A stretch of DNA of 43,178 nt, taken from positions 1 to 43,178 of the forward strand of contig CAAFXX010000387.1 in NCBI GenBank assembly GCA_900767075.1. The letters are read 5' to 3'. Within the stretch, counting starts at the first letter, position 1. Every line of letters begins with the position of its first letter. The stretch is from Bacteroidales bacterium (lineage in GTDB: Bacteria; Bacteroidota; Bacteroidia; Bacteroidales; Muribaculaceae). The notes below the pieces were generated by a model. That model made no database searches and was not told the origin of the DNA. It saw nothing but the letters and a program-made list of their open reading frames with translations. Shown here in pieces: positions 25,623-33,837 of this stretch. The position numbers and the translations under genes are program-made.

Positions 25623-27146
25623 ATGGATTTCACACCGATCGTCCGACCATATTTCACGCGTATTGCGCGACGCACCGACAGCTGGAGCCACCGGGAAGAG
25701 GAGATTCAGCGGAATGTGTTGCGTTCGCTCCTGTGCCGCGGCGCGGTTTCAGAACCGGGTCGCGCATACCGTTTCGCGGAAATGGCGAAGGCGAAAGATG
25801 TAAGCGAAGCCTTTTCGTCGGCGGTTCCGATGAAAAGCTATGAGGAGATCCGGTCAGACGTGCTCCGCATGGTCAACGGCGAGCGAGATGTGCTCTGGCG
25901 CGGGGTCTGCCGCAGTTTCGCCCAGTCGAGCGGGACATCGGGCGGTCGCTCCAAGTATATTCCCATCACCACCGACAGTCTTTACCGCTGTCACTACAAG
26001 GGTTCGGCGGATTGCGTTGCCCATTACCTGCGTCATAACCCTGAAAGCCGCCTTTTCTCCGGAAAGGCACTCGTGCTCGGAGGCAGCTTCGCATCCCAGC
26101 TGAAATCAAAAGACCCGCGTGTACACATCGGCGACCTCAGCGCCACGCTGATCGACCGCATGAATCCGCTTGCCAATCTTTTCCGTGTCCCATCCAAACG
26201 CATCGCTCTCATGCCCGATTGGAACGAGAAACTACCGGCTTTGGTGAAAGCAGCTGAGTATGAGAATATCACCAACATCTCAGGGGTACCCTCCTGGTTC
26301 CTGACCGTCATCAATGAGGTGATGAAAAGCCGCGGGGTTGACAAGATTTCCGACGTATGGCAGAATCTTGAGGTCTTTTTTCACGGCGGCATATCGTTCG
26401 GACCTTACCGCGAGGAATATACGCGCATAACCGACCCCAAGAAAATGCATTTTGTGGAAACATACAATGCCTCCGAGGGTTTCTTCGCTGTTCAGAACGA
26501 CCCCGACGACACTGCTATGCTCCTCATAGTCGACAACGACATATACTATGAGTTCATACCTATCGACGGCCCGGACACAGATCCGATTCCATTATGGGAG
26601 GTAGAGTCCGGTCGCGTCTACGAGATGATCATAACCTCGAGCAACGGTCTCTGGCGCTATCATCTCGGTGATACCGTGAGGGTTGAGAGCGTCAATCCGG
26701 TCAAGATCCGCATCGCCGGACGTACCAAAAGCTTTATCAACGCTTTCGGAGAGGAACTGATGGAAGAAAATGCCGAACGTGCCATCGGCGACGTCTGCAG
26801 CGCGCTCGACTGCTCCATCCGCAATTATACCGCCGCCCCGGTTTTTGCCCATAACGGTCACCGCGGGCTCCATCAATGGCTTGTGGAATGGGAAAAGGCT
26901 CCCGCCGACGTGCGTCAGTTCGCCGACATGCTCGACAAACGGCTCCGCGAGCTTAATTCCGATTATGACGCCAAGCGCAACGGCACCATCTTCCTCGACC
27001 CGCTGGAGGTCATCACTGTACCCGACGGCACCTTCGACCGCTGGCTCTCATCCGTTGGCAACCGCAAGCTCGGCGGACAGCGCAAAGTGCCACGACTCTC
27101 CAACGACCGCCGCATAGCCGACGCCGTCCTCTCCCTCCTGAAATAA
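25623..27146 (+). CDS. GH3-family acyl-adenylate enzyme
   Basis: A 507-residue cytosolic protein of the GH3 (auxin-responsive promoter) family within the ANL adenylating-enzyme fold. The nucleotide-binding P-loop-like motif SSGTSGGRSKYIPIT starts near residue 102. Later motifs include ETYNASEGFFAVQ and the YHLGDTVRV block with a following RIAGRTKSFINAFGEEL, which are the hinge and C-terminal-domain signatures. Plant members conjugate amino acids to hormones; the bacterial reaction and substrates are not established. The frame opens at a TTG at 25602, but the ATG at 25623 is used because it starts the conserved N-terminus. It has its own promoter and is divergent from pldA, so a lipid-acid link is only a guess. 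Confidence 0.9.
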   Translation: MDFTPIVRPYFTRIARRTDSWSHREEEIQRNVLRSLLCRGAVSEPGRAYRFAEMAKAKDVSEAFSSAVPMKSYEEIRSDVLRMVNGERDVLWRGVCRSFAQSSGTSGGRSKYIPITTDSLYRCHYKGSADCVAHYLRHNPESRLFSGKALVLGGSFASQLKSKDPRVHIGDLSATLIDRMNPLANLFRVPSKRIALMPDWNEKLPALVKAAEYENITNISGVPSWFLTVINEVMKSRGVDKISDVWQNLEVFFHGGISFGPYREEYTRITDPKKMHFVETYNASEGFFAVQNDPDDTAMLLIVDNDIYYEFIPIDGPDTDPIPLWEVESGRVYEMIITSSNGLWRYHLGDTVRVESVNPVKIRIAGRTKSFINAFGEELMEENAERAIGDVCSALDCSIRNYTAAPVFAHNGHRGLHQWLVEWEKAPADVRQFADMLDKRLRELNSDYDAKRNGTIFLDPLEVITVPDGTFDRWLSSVGNRKLGGQRKVPRLSNDRRIADAVLSLLK

Positions 27147-27170
27147 CATTTATTTTGACGCGAGCGCCTG

Positions 27171-27201
27171 TTGTAGTTTCCCGTTCTTTTTATTAATTTT
27201 G
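27171..27201 (+). promoter_or_regulatory. Promoter for the first membrane-bound AraC-type regulator
   Basis: TTG at 27171-27173, a 20-nt gap, then TAATTTTG at 27194-27201. The box overlaps the TTG at 27199 that opens the long frame, so translation must start downstream, at the ATG at 27268. Confidence 0.72.
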
Positions 27202-27267
27202 AGCCCGCAAGGACTTTATGAACCAACCGGATACATCCCCCGCAAAATAAGATCAGGGGCGCCGCAT

Positions 27268-28866
27268 ATGTCGACAGGAAACATCAAAACAATAATCATC
27301 TTCTTTATGGTCATCCTGACATCACTGTCGGGATGTCAGAATTCCCGGACCGCTTCCCGCAACGCATTCAGCAGTCTGAGCGACGAAGAATTGTTTGAGG
27401 CGGCATCCCAATTATCAAGAAATCCGGAAACAGCCGACAGCGCCATACTATGCTTTGCCGTATTGTCCGACCGACTTCAGAATGACGGTGAATCCGAAAA
27501 ATCCAAAGAATTACAGGCAAAGACACTGACCAATCTGGGTTATCTTTTTTCCAATTTCAGGTTCGATTATCAAAAAGCATACAGCTATCTCTCACAGGCG
27601 CTCGACATATGCAATAGAGCCGGACTCGACTCCATCAAACCTTACATATATCTCGATATGGCAGTCACGACAGAAGCTTTCGGCTCTCTGCGTCAGCATC
27701 ATGAAATGACCGACAGCATAGCGGAGAAGCGTCTGTCTGATGCCTTGAGAATGGCAGGGAAGACAAGGCAATGGCGACCGTATAAGTTCGCCTTCCACAA
27801 TCTCGCGACCATATATACCTCCCGATACGACACACTTGCGGCATCGCGTCTGCTGAAACACCACGCCGGTTTAAACAAATTGCCTAACACTTCCGAGGAA
27901 CTGGCTTTCACCGACTCAATAGCCAACGCACTCTCCCAATGGATCGCCGGCTCCCCTCTTGAAGCCGCCGCGACCTTCAATAGACTCGCTAAAGAAAAAC
28001 GAAAAGGGGAGTTACAAAACAAGGAGATCCAGTTTTCTGTAATCGGCATGAGTGCCGACATGTACAACGCGGCCGGACAACCCGACAAAGCAAACGGCAT
28101 CCTGACCGGTATGGCACGTGAAATTGAAGCCGATGGCAATGCTGGAATCCGGAAATGGATCACTTCCTGCATGTATGAGAATTACAAGGCAAAAGGCGAT
28201 TCCGCAATGGCTGACGCATGGAGGCTGAAGCTATACATCGCAAATGAAGAGCTGCAGTCACAGGTTACGGTCACTCCATTGGACGGACTGGAATTTTTAT
28301 CCAAGATGCGTGCCATTCAGGATGATATCGCCGCAGAAAGAGCGCATAAGAAAAAAATGTCGGCTGTGATAATATTTTTATCCATATTCTTTGCGTCGGC
28401 TTTCTTACTGCTCTCATTGTATGCCCGACGGGCATACAAGAGACGCCGGCATGTGCAGAAGCTATATCAGGAGGTCATCACGGCGGTGAACAGCCGGCGA
28501 GAGTCTTCCGACAATGAAATAGATCCGGCGCTCATGCGCAACATCAGGCAGATTCTCGACAACAGTCCCTCAGTATTGAAGGCGGACTTCTCTCTTACAA
28601 CCCTTGCACGGGAAACCGGCTCAAACACCACCTATGTCTCGAATGCCATCAACAGCGGGTTCGGTCAGTCATTCTCGACTCTTGTTGCCAAAAGGCGTAT
28701 CGACGAGGCATGCATTATGCTCCAGTCAAGAGAATTCGATAATCTCACGGTGGAGGCAATCGCCGAAAAAGTAGGAATAAAATCAAGAAGCAACTTTTCC
28801 GCCCTCTTCAAAAAAATAGCCGGAATGACACCCACCGAATTCCGGAATGCCTCTAAAAAGAGGTAA
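27268..28866 (+). CDS. Membrane-spanning sensor-regulator: lipoprotein-like signal, TPR-like region, TM helix, AraC-type HTH
   Basis: A 532-residue protein. The N-terminus has a hydrophobic signal ending in a lipobox (LTSLSGCQN). A helical region of TPR type follows (about 35-350; repeats such as TLTNLGYLFSNFRFDYQKAYSYLSQAL by residue 100). A transmembrane helix (SAVIIFLSIFFASAFLLLSLYA, about 362-384) precedes a basic stop-transfer stretch. The C-terminus is an AraC/HTH_18 DNA-binding domain (about 423-530), with FSLTTLARETGSNTTYVSNAI as first helix-turn-helix and VEAIAEKVGIKSRSNFSALFKK as second. The topology implies a periplasmic sensor and cytosolic DNA binding. It lies directly upstream of a secreted LRR gene, its likely though unproven target. 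It is paralogous to the gene at 32035. Confidence 0.88.
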   Translation: MSTGNIKTIIIFFMVILTSLSGCQNSRTASRNAFSSLSDEELFEAASQLSRNPETADSAILCFAVLSDRLQNDGESEKSKELQAKTLTNLGYLFSNFRFDYQKAYSYLSQALDICNRAGLDSIKPYIYLDMAVTTEAFGSLRQHHEMTDSIAEKRLSDALRMAGKTRQWRPYKFAFHNLATIYTSRYDTLAASRLLKHHAGLNKLPNTSEELAFTDSIANALSQWIAGSPLEAAATFNRLAKEKRKGELQNKEIQFSVIGMSADMYNAAGQPDKANGILTGMAREIEADGNAGIRKWITSCMYENYKAKGDSAMADAWRLKLYIANEELQSQVTVTPLDGLEFLSKMRAIQDDIAAERAHKKKMSAVIIFLSIFFASAFLLLSLYARRAYKRRRHVQKLYQEVITAVNSRRESSDNEIDPALMRNIRQILDNSPSVLKADFSLTTLARETGSNTTYVSNAINSGFGQSFSTLVAKRRIDEACIMLQSREFDNLTVEAIAEKVGIKSRSNFSALFKKIAGMTPTEFRNASKKR

Positions 28867-28944
28867 ATCCTGTGCTTATTTTTCAATTTTAAGAATACAC
28901 ACTTGTTTTTCCGATACTATTTTCGGGAAAGTTCCCTGTTTTAT

Positions 28945-28952
28945 TACTTTTG
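28945..28952 (+). promoter_or_regulatory. -7 box for the BspA-type LRR gene
   Basis: TACTTTTG is an exact TAnnTTTG match, with TTTC at 28921-28924 in the -33 position (20-nt gap; one base from TTTG). It places the start of transcription near 28958, so the ATG at 29009 fits better than the in-frame ATG at 28970. Confidence 0.6.
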
Positions 28953-29008
28953 CGTACGCGATTCATTATATGAACAAGTTATCGGAATATCAACTAAAAA
29001 TTAGTTAT

Positions 29009-31768
29009 ATGAGAAAATTATCCTTCTTGATTGCTTTAGCGGCAGGCATAGCAACGGGACATGCGGCATGGAACACCGACATGACTCCCTTCACCGTGCT
29101 TCCCCTGCAGCAGAACCGCCCGGAGAACATGAAGACCATCCGGAGCGGTTCCTCTACATTCGTGATCTACACATTGAATCAGGACGGCAAGACTGACCTG
29201 TATCTGCAGATGATCGATCTTGCCGGAAACACAGTGTTCGACGCCCCCGGAAAGAAAATAAATTACGGCGACGGTCCGGCATATCCTACAGGAGGAGTGG
29301 CTGCGGCTCCTGTTTCCGACGGCGGCATCATGGTGATGTACGGCGATACACGAAACGATCCTGACGGCTTCAAGCAGCAACCGTTCCTTTATAAGATCAA
29401 TGCTTACGGAGATGTGGCATCGAATCCCGAAGGCACGGCACTTCCGGAATCTTTCGGCGGTCTGAAATATATACTGAAATCATTTGGAGATAAAATAATC
29501 GCTTCGTATGATGTGAATGCAGAAGGCACCTATACAGCCTTTACGCATCTTTGTACTGTAGGCAATGACGGTGTTCCCGGGAAATCAGTTGTCCTTGAGG
29601 GAGGAAACGCAGGAGTCGTGGCTTCAGGCGACGGGTATCTCTGCGCATATGTGCTCAACAATAATATATCGGCACAACGTTATGACTCAGAGCTCGCACC
29701 GGTATGGGAAAACGCCGTCTTAGTCCGGGAAAAGACCGCCATGTGGGGTTCCCTTACAGTTTATCCCGACGGCAAGGGTGGAATGTATCTCCCGTATGAG
29801 TATAACGACGAGCAATACAACTCGCATTATCCCCTCGCACAGATATCTTCGGACGGCAAAGCGAATCCGGAGCTGTTGACATCAATTTCACCGAAAGAGG
29901 GTTTCACGGTCAATTCCAGCATTATTCTTCCCTCTGATACATGTTTCCGTATTTTCACCTCGATCCGTGAAGGATGGAGCGGCGACCATATGCTGTATGC
30001 CGCCACGTATTCTGCAACCGGCGAGATGTCACAATCAGTCGAACTGGGGACTTCCGGTTTCAAATTCGATTTTCCCGCTGTGATCGGCGTCGGGGAGACC
30101 GGCGACATCCTTCTTGAAACCATCGAAAGCACCGATTATACTTCGCAGGCGCTTAATGCCGCGTTGCTGGATTCAGAATTCTCCGAGAAATGGAAAAAGA
30201 CGATTGTCCCGACCACATCGCTAAGTCAGATAAGCGTCCAGCATAACGCAGAATCCTTCACAAATTATTTTGTTGAAGCGCCGTCCGCCGACCAAGTGGG
30301 CGCATTTGGTCTGAGACTCGATTATTCCGGCACTCCCCTTCCGGAAGAAAAATCTGATTACGACCTCGATATAGTTTTGACACGTCCGGGCACACTCGCC
30401 TCCAAAGTAACCGAACAGCAGATGTACACCACCCAGTCATTGCGTTTGCGAGGTTTCATCAACAGCGACGATGTAAGAGTGCTCCGCGATATGGCAGGAG
30501 TCAGAAACTTGGCTGAAGAAACCGAAGGGATACTTTCAGTAGTCGATCTGTCTGGTGCTACCGTAGTAGCCGGTGGTGAGCCTTACATGACTTATTACGA
30601 CACAGATATCTGGGAAGATGTACGCCTTACGACCACTGATTATGTAGTGCCTCCTTATCTCTTCGGCAAATGCAGCGTCACGGACGTGAAGATGCCGGTC
30701 AATTCCATCGAAATCGGCTCACACGCTTTCGCTGATTGCGGAATCCTAACATCAATCGTTATTCCGGAGACAGTAACCGCCATCGCCGACAATGCTTTCG
30801 CCGGTTCTGGTATTACAAGCCTTGTAATCCCCGAGAATGTCACCTCATTGGGAAGCTACGCAATGTGGGGATGTGCAAATCTTTCAAATGTCAAGCTCCC
30901 CGACAATCTGACTCAGCTTCCTGAGGGTCTGCTGCAACAGACATCTCTGGAATCCTTCACTCTGGGTTCAAATATTGTAAAGATTGGAGGAAATGTATTC
31001 AAGGACTGTGTCAACCTTAAAGAGGTCAAGGGCATGGAGAAAGTTGAGCAAATCGACAGATATGCCTTCAACAACTGCTACAGTCTTGAGAAAGTCGACT
31101 TCGGCACCGGTTTGAAATCAATCGGCATCGAATCTTTCGCCAACTGTATCAAACTCGGGAATGTCACGATACCCGCCTCTGTGGAATATATCGGCAACCT
31201 GGCATTCAACAATTACCAGGCAATGACCTCGATAAATGTCGACGCCGCCAACACGACATATAAATCAATCGACGGTATCCTTTACTCTGCCGACGGCTCT
31301 TGCGCCATAACTTCACCGGCCGGCCATCCCGATGACATCACAATTGCCGACGGAGTCACCACAATCGGAACAAGCTGTTTCGAGGTTAATCTCAAACTCA
31401 CAAAGGTTGTTCTACCCGCGACTGTGACAAAAGTCGAAAACGAGGCATTCAAGGGATGCTCCGGTCTTGCCACTCTGTATTGCAATGCTGTGGTTCCTCC
31501 CACAGTAGGTTGGAGAGACGTATTCCTTGCCGTACCTGTCACTTCATGCGACCTGATAGTTCCGGAAGGCAGCGAGGACGCTTATAAGAATGCCGAAGGC
31601 TGGAAAGAATTCAACAAGATCACGACCGGTGTCGAATCCGTCATCATTGACAGTCAGAACTCAGACAACTGGTTCGGCATCGACGGCCTGCTCCGCGGAG
31701 CAAATGACCGGGGTATCCTTATCCGCCACACTCCAGACGGCAAGACGCAGAAAATCCTACGCCATTAA
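29009..31768 (+). CDS. Secreted BspA-type leucine-rich-repeat protein
   Basis: A 919-residue secreted protein; the start at 29009 gives signal peptide MRKLSFLIALAAGIATGHA, although the frame is open from 28847. Residues about 20-440 form a beta-rich, propeller-like region (repeats such as GDGYLCAYVLNNNISAQRYD). A cap typical of Bacteroidota LRR proteins follows (LTRPGTLASKV, then LRGFINSDDVRVLRDM). From about residue 551 to 870 there are LRR_5/BspA repeats of about 23 residues (IGSHAFADCGILTSIVIPETVTAI and relatives). The short C-terminal piece (NWFGIDGLLRGANDRGILIRHTPDGK) resembles a compact sorting tail. BspA-like repeats often mediate host or microbial adhesion; the ligand is unknown. The gene is preceded by its own promoter and by a sensor-regulator gene. 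Confidence 0.88.
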   Translation: MRKLSFLIALAAGIATGHAAWNTDMTPFTVLPLQQNRPENMKTIRSGSSTFVIYTLNQDGKTDLYLQMIDLAGNTVFDAPGKKINYGDGPAYPTGGVAAAPVSDGGIMVMYGDTRNDPDGFKQQPFLYKINAYGDVASNPEGTALPESFGGLKYILKSFGDKIIASYDVNAEGTYTAFTHLCTVGNDGVPGKSVVLEGGNAGVVASGDGYLCAYVLNNNISAQRYDSELAPVWENAVLVREKTAMWGSLTVYPDGKGGMYLPYEYNDEQYNSHYPLAQISSDGKANPELLTSISPKEGFTVNSSIILPSDTCFRIFTSIREGWSGDHMLYAATYSATGEMSQSVELGTSGFKFDFPAVIGVGETGDILLETIESTDYTSQALNAALLDSEFSEKWKKTIVPTTSLSQISVQHNAESFTNYFVEAPSADQVGAFGLRLDYSGTPLPEEKSDYDLDIVLTRPGTLASKVTEQQMYTTQSLRLRGFINSDDVRVLRDMAGVRNLAEETEGILSVVDLSGATVVAGGEPYMTYYDTDIWEDVRLTTTDYVVPPYLFGKCSVTDVKMPVNSIEIGSHAFADCGILTSIVIPETVTAIADNAFAGSGITSLVIPENVTSLGSYAMWGCANLSNVKLPDNLTQLPEGLLQQTSLESFTLGSNIVKIGGNVFKDCVNLKEVKGMEKVEQIDRYAFNNCYSLEKVDFGTGLKSIGIESFANCIKLGNVTIPASVEYIGNLAFNNYQAMTSINVDAANTTYKSIDGILYSADGSCAITSPAGHPDDITIADGVTTIGTSCFEVNLKLTKVVLPATVTKVENEAFKGCSGLATLYCNAVVPPTVGWRDVFLAVPVTSCDLIVPEGSEDAYKNAEGWKEFNKITTGVESVIIDSQNSDNWFGIDGLLRGANDRGILIRHTPDGKTQKILRH

Positions 31769-31794
31769 TTATATCTTCAGTTCCCTAAGATCGC

Positions 31795-31824
31795 AGAAAC
31801 CCGGCAATAAGCCGGGTTTCTTGT
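31795..31824 (+). terminator. Terminator after the BspA-type LRR gene
   Basis: AGAAACCCGGC (31795-31805) pairs with GCCGGGTTTCT (31811-31821), loop AATAA, followed by TGTTT. It starts 26 bp after the stop and separates this gene from the next regulator. Confidence 0.82.
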
Positions 31825-31984
31825 TTAGGCACAGTTCCTTAAATATCCTGACAAATTGAAATACCAGAACAAACCGCTTCCTGACACAGGATATCCATCT
31901 AATTCTTATCTGCCGAGGCGTCTGTTTTTTAATTCACTACAAAAACGTGTACCCCTTTTTAACACTTTCGTCACTGTTTTCATC

Positions 31985-32015
31985 TTGTGGGATATAGTTT
32001 TTTATGCTATATTTG
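31985..32015 (+). promoter_or_regulatory. Promoter for the second membrane-bound AraC-type regulator
   Basis: TTG at 31985-31987, a 20-nt gap, then TATATTTG at 32008-32015; a full Bacteroidota-type promoter with the ATG only 19 bp downstream at 32035. Confidence 0.75.
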
Positions 32016-32034
32016 CATCCTATCAATTCAATAG

Positions 32035-33519
32035 ATGAAACTATCGTTTTTACCATGCTGTCTATTGGCAGTGATCCTTTCCCTTCTTCCTGCGGCATGC
32101 GCCCGCAATCAATCCCCCTATCCTGTCTCTCAGACCGACTGCGAGGGTGTAGGAGCCAAGGTGCATGAAATGGTAATGAATGCCGGCAATTTAATTGCAA
32201 GCGGGCATATCAACGATGGTTTCAGCCTCCTGTCAGATGCTGAGAATATAATTAACGCCATCCCGGACAGAGGTGAAAATTGTGTCGAACGACAGGACAT
32301 GTACCGACTCCTCGCCAACAAGGCAAAGATTTACACGGCGTATAAGGATTACCGTAACGCAGCCAAGTATTACGAAAAAAGCGTGCGTTTTGCAGAAAAC
32401 ACATTCGACAGCCTGCAGATGACCCTCGATCTTACAGTGATATCCTGTCACGGGGGCGATTCTGCCACCGCTGACATGTCTGCAAAAAGAATTGGTTCTT
32501 TCAATATTGACAATAAGCCTTATCAAAGATATGCACATGCTACAGCCTACGCCTATATAGAAAAATTTTTCGGCAACAAAGAGCGATCGCGCGACCTGTT
32601 TTCCGAGAGTCTCGAAATAGCCCGTTCCGGAGCAATCGGCAAGCACTCGCTTCTCACCCCTCTTTCCGAACTCTATGAGTATCATGTCTCTCAAGGCAAT
32701 CTCGACTCTGCACTCTTTTACCTTAACGACTACAAGCAACTTGCCGAAACATTCAGGACTCCGGACATGATGGCAGACGTCAACAAGGGTTTCCTTCGGG
32801 CTTATATACAAAAAGGCGATACCTCCAGGGCTTTGGATGCCTTCAATTCATATTTCGAGATCATCGATTCCCTTTATAATCCCGCCGGATTCTCTGTGCT
32901 GAACTCGGAATATAACGACAAGAACATGAGTCGGGCAAACGACAAGATGATGAACCTTGAGCTCAAGGTATCCCGATTCAAGATGATAATAATTCTGATT
33001 GTCAGCGGAATCTTTATTGCAATCATAGTGTGGCTCGTGTGCCGCAAACTTATCCAGTCGCGAAAAAGGATCTTTTTCCTTAACCGTGAAATCGCCCGCA
33101 AGGAAGCGCCTTCATCCAAATCTGTATCGGAGCGGCTGCCGTCTTCCGACAGATCGCGTCAGGACGAGCTTATGAAGGCAATCGAAGAGGTACTGACGGA
33201 CCCCGCAGTATATTGCAACCCCGATTTCTGCATCGCGGAACTTGCCCGTCTCGTGGATTCAAACACAAAATACATATCTCAGGCAATCAACGAATGCACC
33301 GGAATGAATTTCCGTACTTTCATAAATTCTCTCCGCATAAAGATCGCGCGGGTCAGGCTCACCAACTCCTCTGAATATTCCAACTGTACAATTCAGGCAG
33401 TCAGCGAAAGCGTGGGGTTTAAATCGACCTCCAATTTCATCATTGCCTTCAAGAAGGTGATGGGGGTAACTCCTTCGGCATATCAGAAACTTGCCTCCGA
33501 CGATTCTTCTTTTGACTGA
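32035..33519 (+). CDS. Membrane-spanning sensor-regulator: lipoprotein-like signal, TPR-like region, TM helix, AraC-type HTH (second copy)
   Basis: A 494-residue protein with the same order of parts as the gene at 27268: signal with a lipobox-like end (SLLPAACARN), helical TPR-like sensor (about 35-300; units such as KDYRNAAKYYEKSVRFAEN), a transmembrane helix (MIIILIVSGIFIAIIVWLV, about 316-336), and a C-terminal AraC/HTH_18 domain (about 379-485; FCIAELARLVDSNTKYISQAI and IQAVSESVGFKSTSNFIIAFKK). The sensor part shows little sequence likeness to the first copy by eye, so the two probably detect different signals. It lies upstream of the giant LRR gene, with a 318-bp gap. Regulation of that gene is the natural guess but is not shown by the sequence. 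Confidence 0.88.
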   Translation: MKLSFLPCCLLAVILSLLPAACARNQSPYPVSQTDCEGVGAKVHEMVMNAGNLIASGHINDGFSLLSDAENIINAIPDRGENCVERQDMYRLLANKAKIYTAYKDYRNAAKYYEKSVRFAENTFDSLQMTLDLTVISCHGGDSATADMSAKRIGSFNIDNKPYQRYAHATAYAYIEKFFGNKERSRDLFSESLEIARSGAIGKHSLLTPLSELYEYHVSQGNLDSALFYLNDYKQLAETFRTPDMMADVNKGFLRAYIQKGDTSRALDAFNSYFEIIDSLYNPAGFSVLNSEYNDKNMSRANDKMMNLELKVSRFKMIIILIVSGIFIAIIVWLVCRKLIQSRKRIFFLNREIARKEAPSSKSVSERLPSSDRSRQDELMKAIEEVLTDPAVYCNPDFCIAELARLVDSNTKYISQAINECTGMNFRTFINSLRIKIARVRLTNSSEYSNCTIQAVSESVGFKSTSNFIIAFKKVMGVTPSAYQKLASDDSSFD

Positions 33520-33837
33520 TTCATCTCGCACCGCCTTAGCGATTCTGCATTATGAAGCTATTTAAACTGATTTGCGTTTAATGGATTTATTAGGACAGTC
33601 TATATTGACGCGGCCGAAATAATCAATGAAATCGGCGGCTCAATGTTTGATTATTCTAAAAATCCGGCATTTCAGGCATTTAAATTTTCGTTATTTCATG
33701 AATCGGGGATATTTCTTGTGCTTTTTTCTTTCAATTTGTTTGGAATTAAGATATTTTTGCAGCGAAGACATCACGCTTTTCCAGAGAGTTCAAATCTAAT
33801 TCGGAGATTAATTCTTTTAACTTTAATAACTTTTTTT
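33520..33837 (+). promoter_or_regulatory. Gap upstream of the giant LRR gene, with -7 box
   Basis: This 318-bp, AT-rich stretch holds no convincing gene; a frame runs through part of it from 33643 but only as an extension of the LRR ORF. TATTTTTG at 33752-33759 is an exact TAnnTTTG box and would give a leader of about 70 nt before the ATG at 33838. TTTG copies at 33735-33738 and 33739-33742 are too close to be its -33 element, so activator dependence is plausible. No terminator for the upstream regulator was found. Confidence 0.5.

Noticed and set aside
28847..29008. Extended start of the BspA-type protein at 28847
   Set aside because: The extension overlaps the end of the upstream gene and the promoter; the ATG at 29009 gives a clean signal peptide.
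31856..32038. A 60-codon frame between the LRR gene terminator and the second regulator
   Set aside because: It overlaps the strong promoter at 31985-32015 and the regulator start, and its sequence shows no domain; it is probably chance.
33643..33837. Extended start of the giant LRR protein at 33643
   Set aside because: The extension precedes and includes the -7 box; the ATG at 33838 gives a clean signal peptide.
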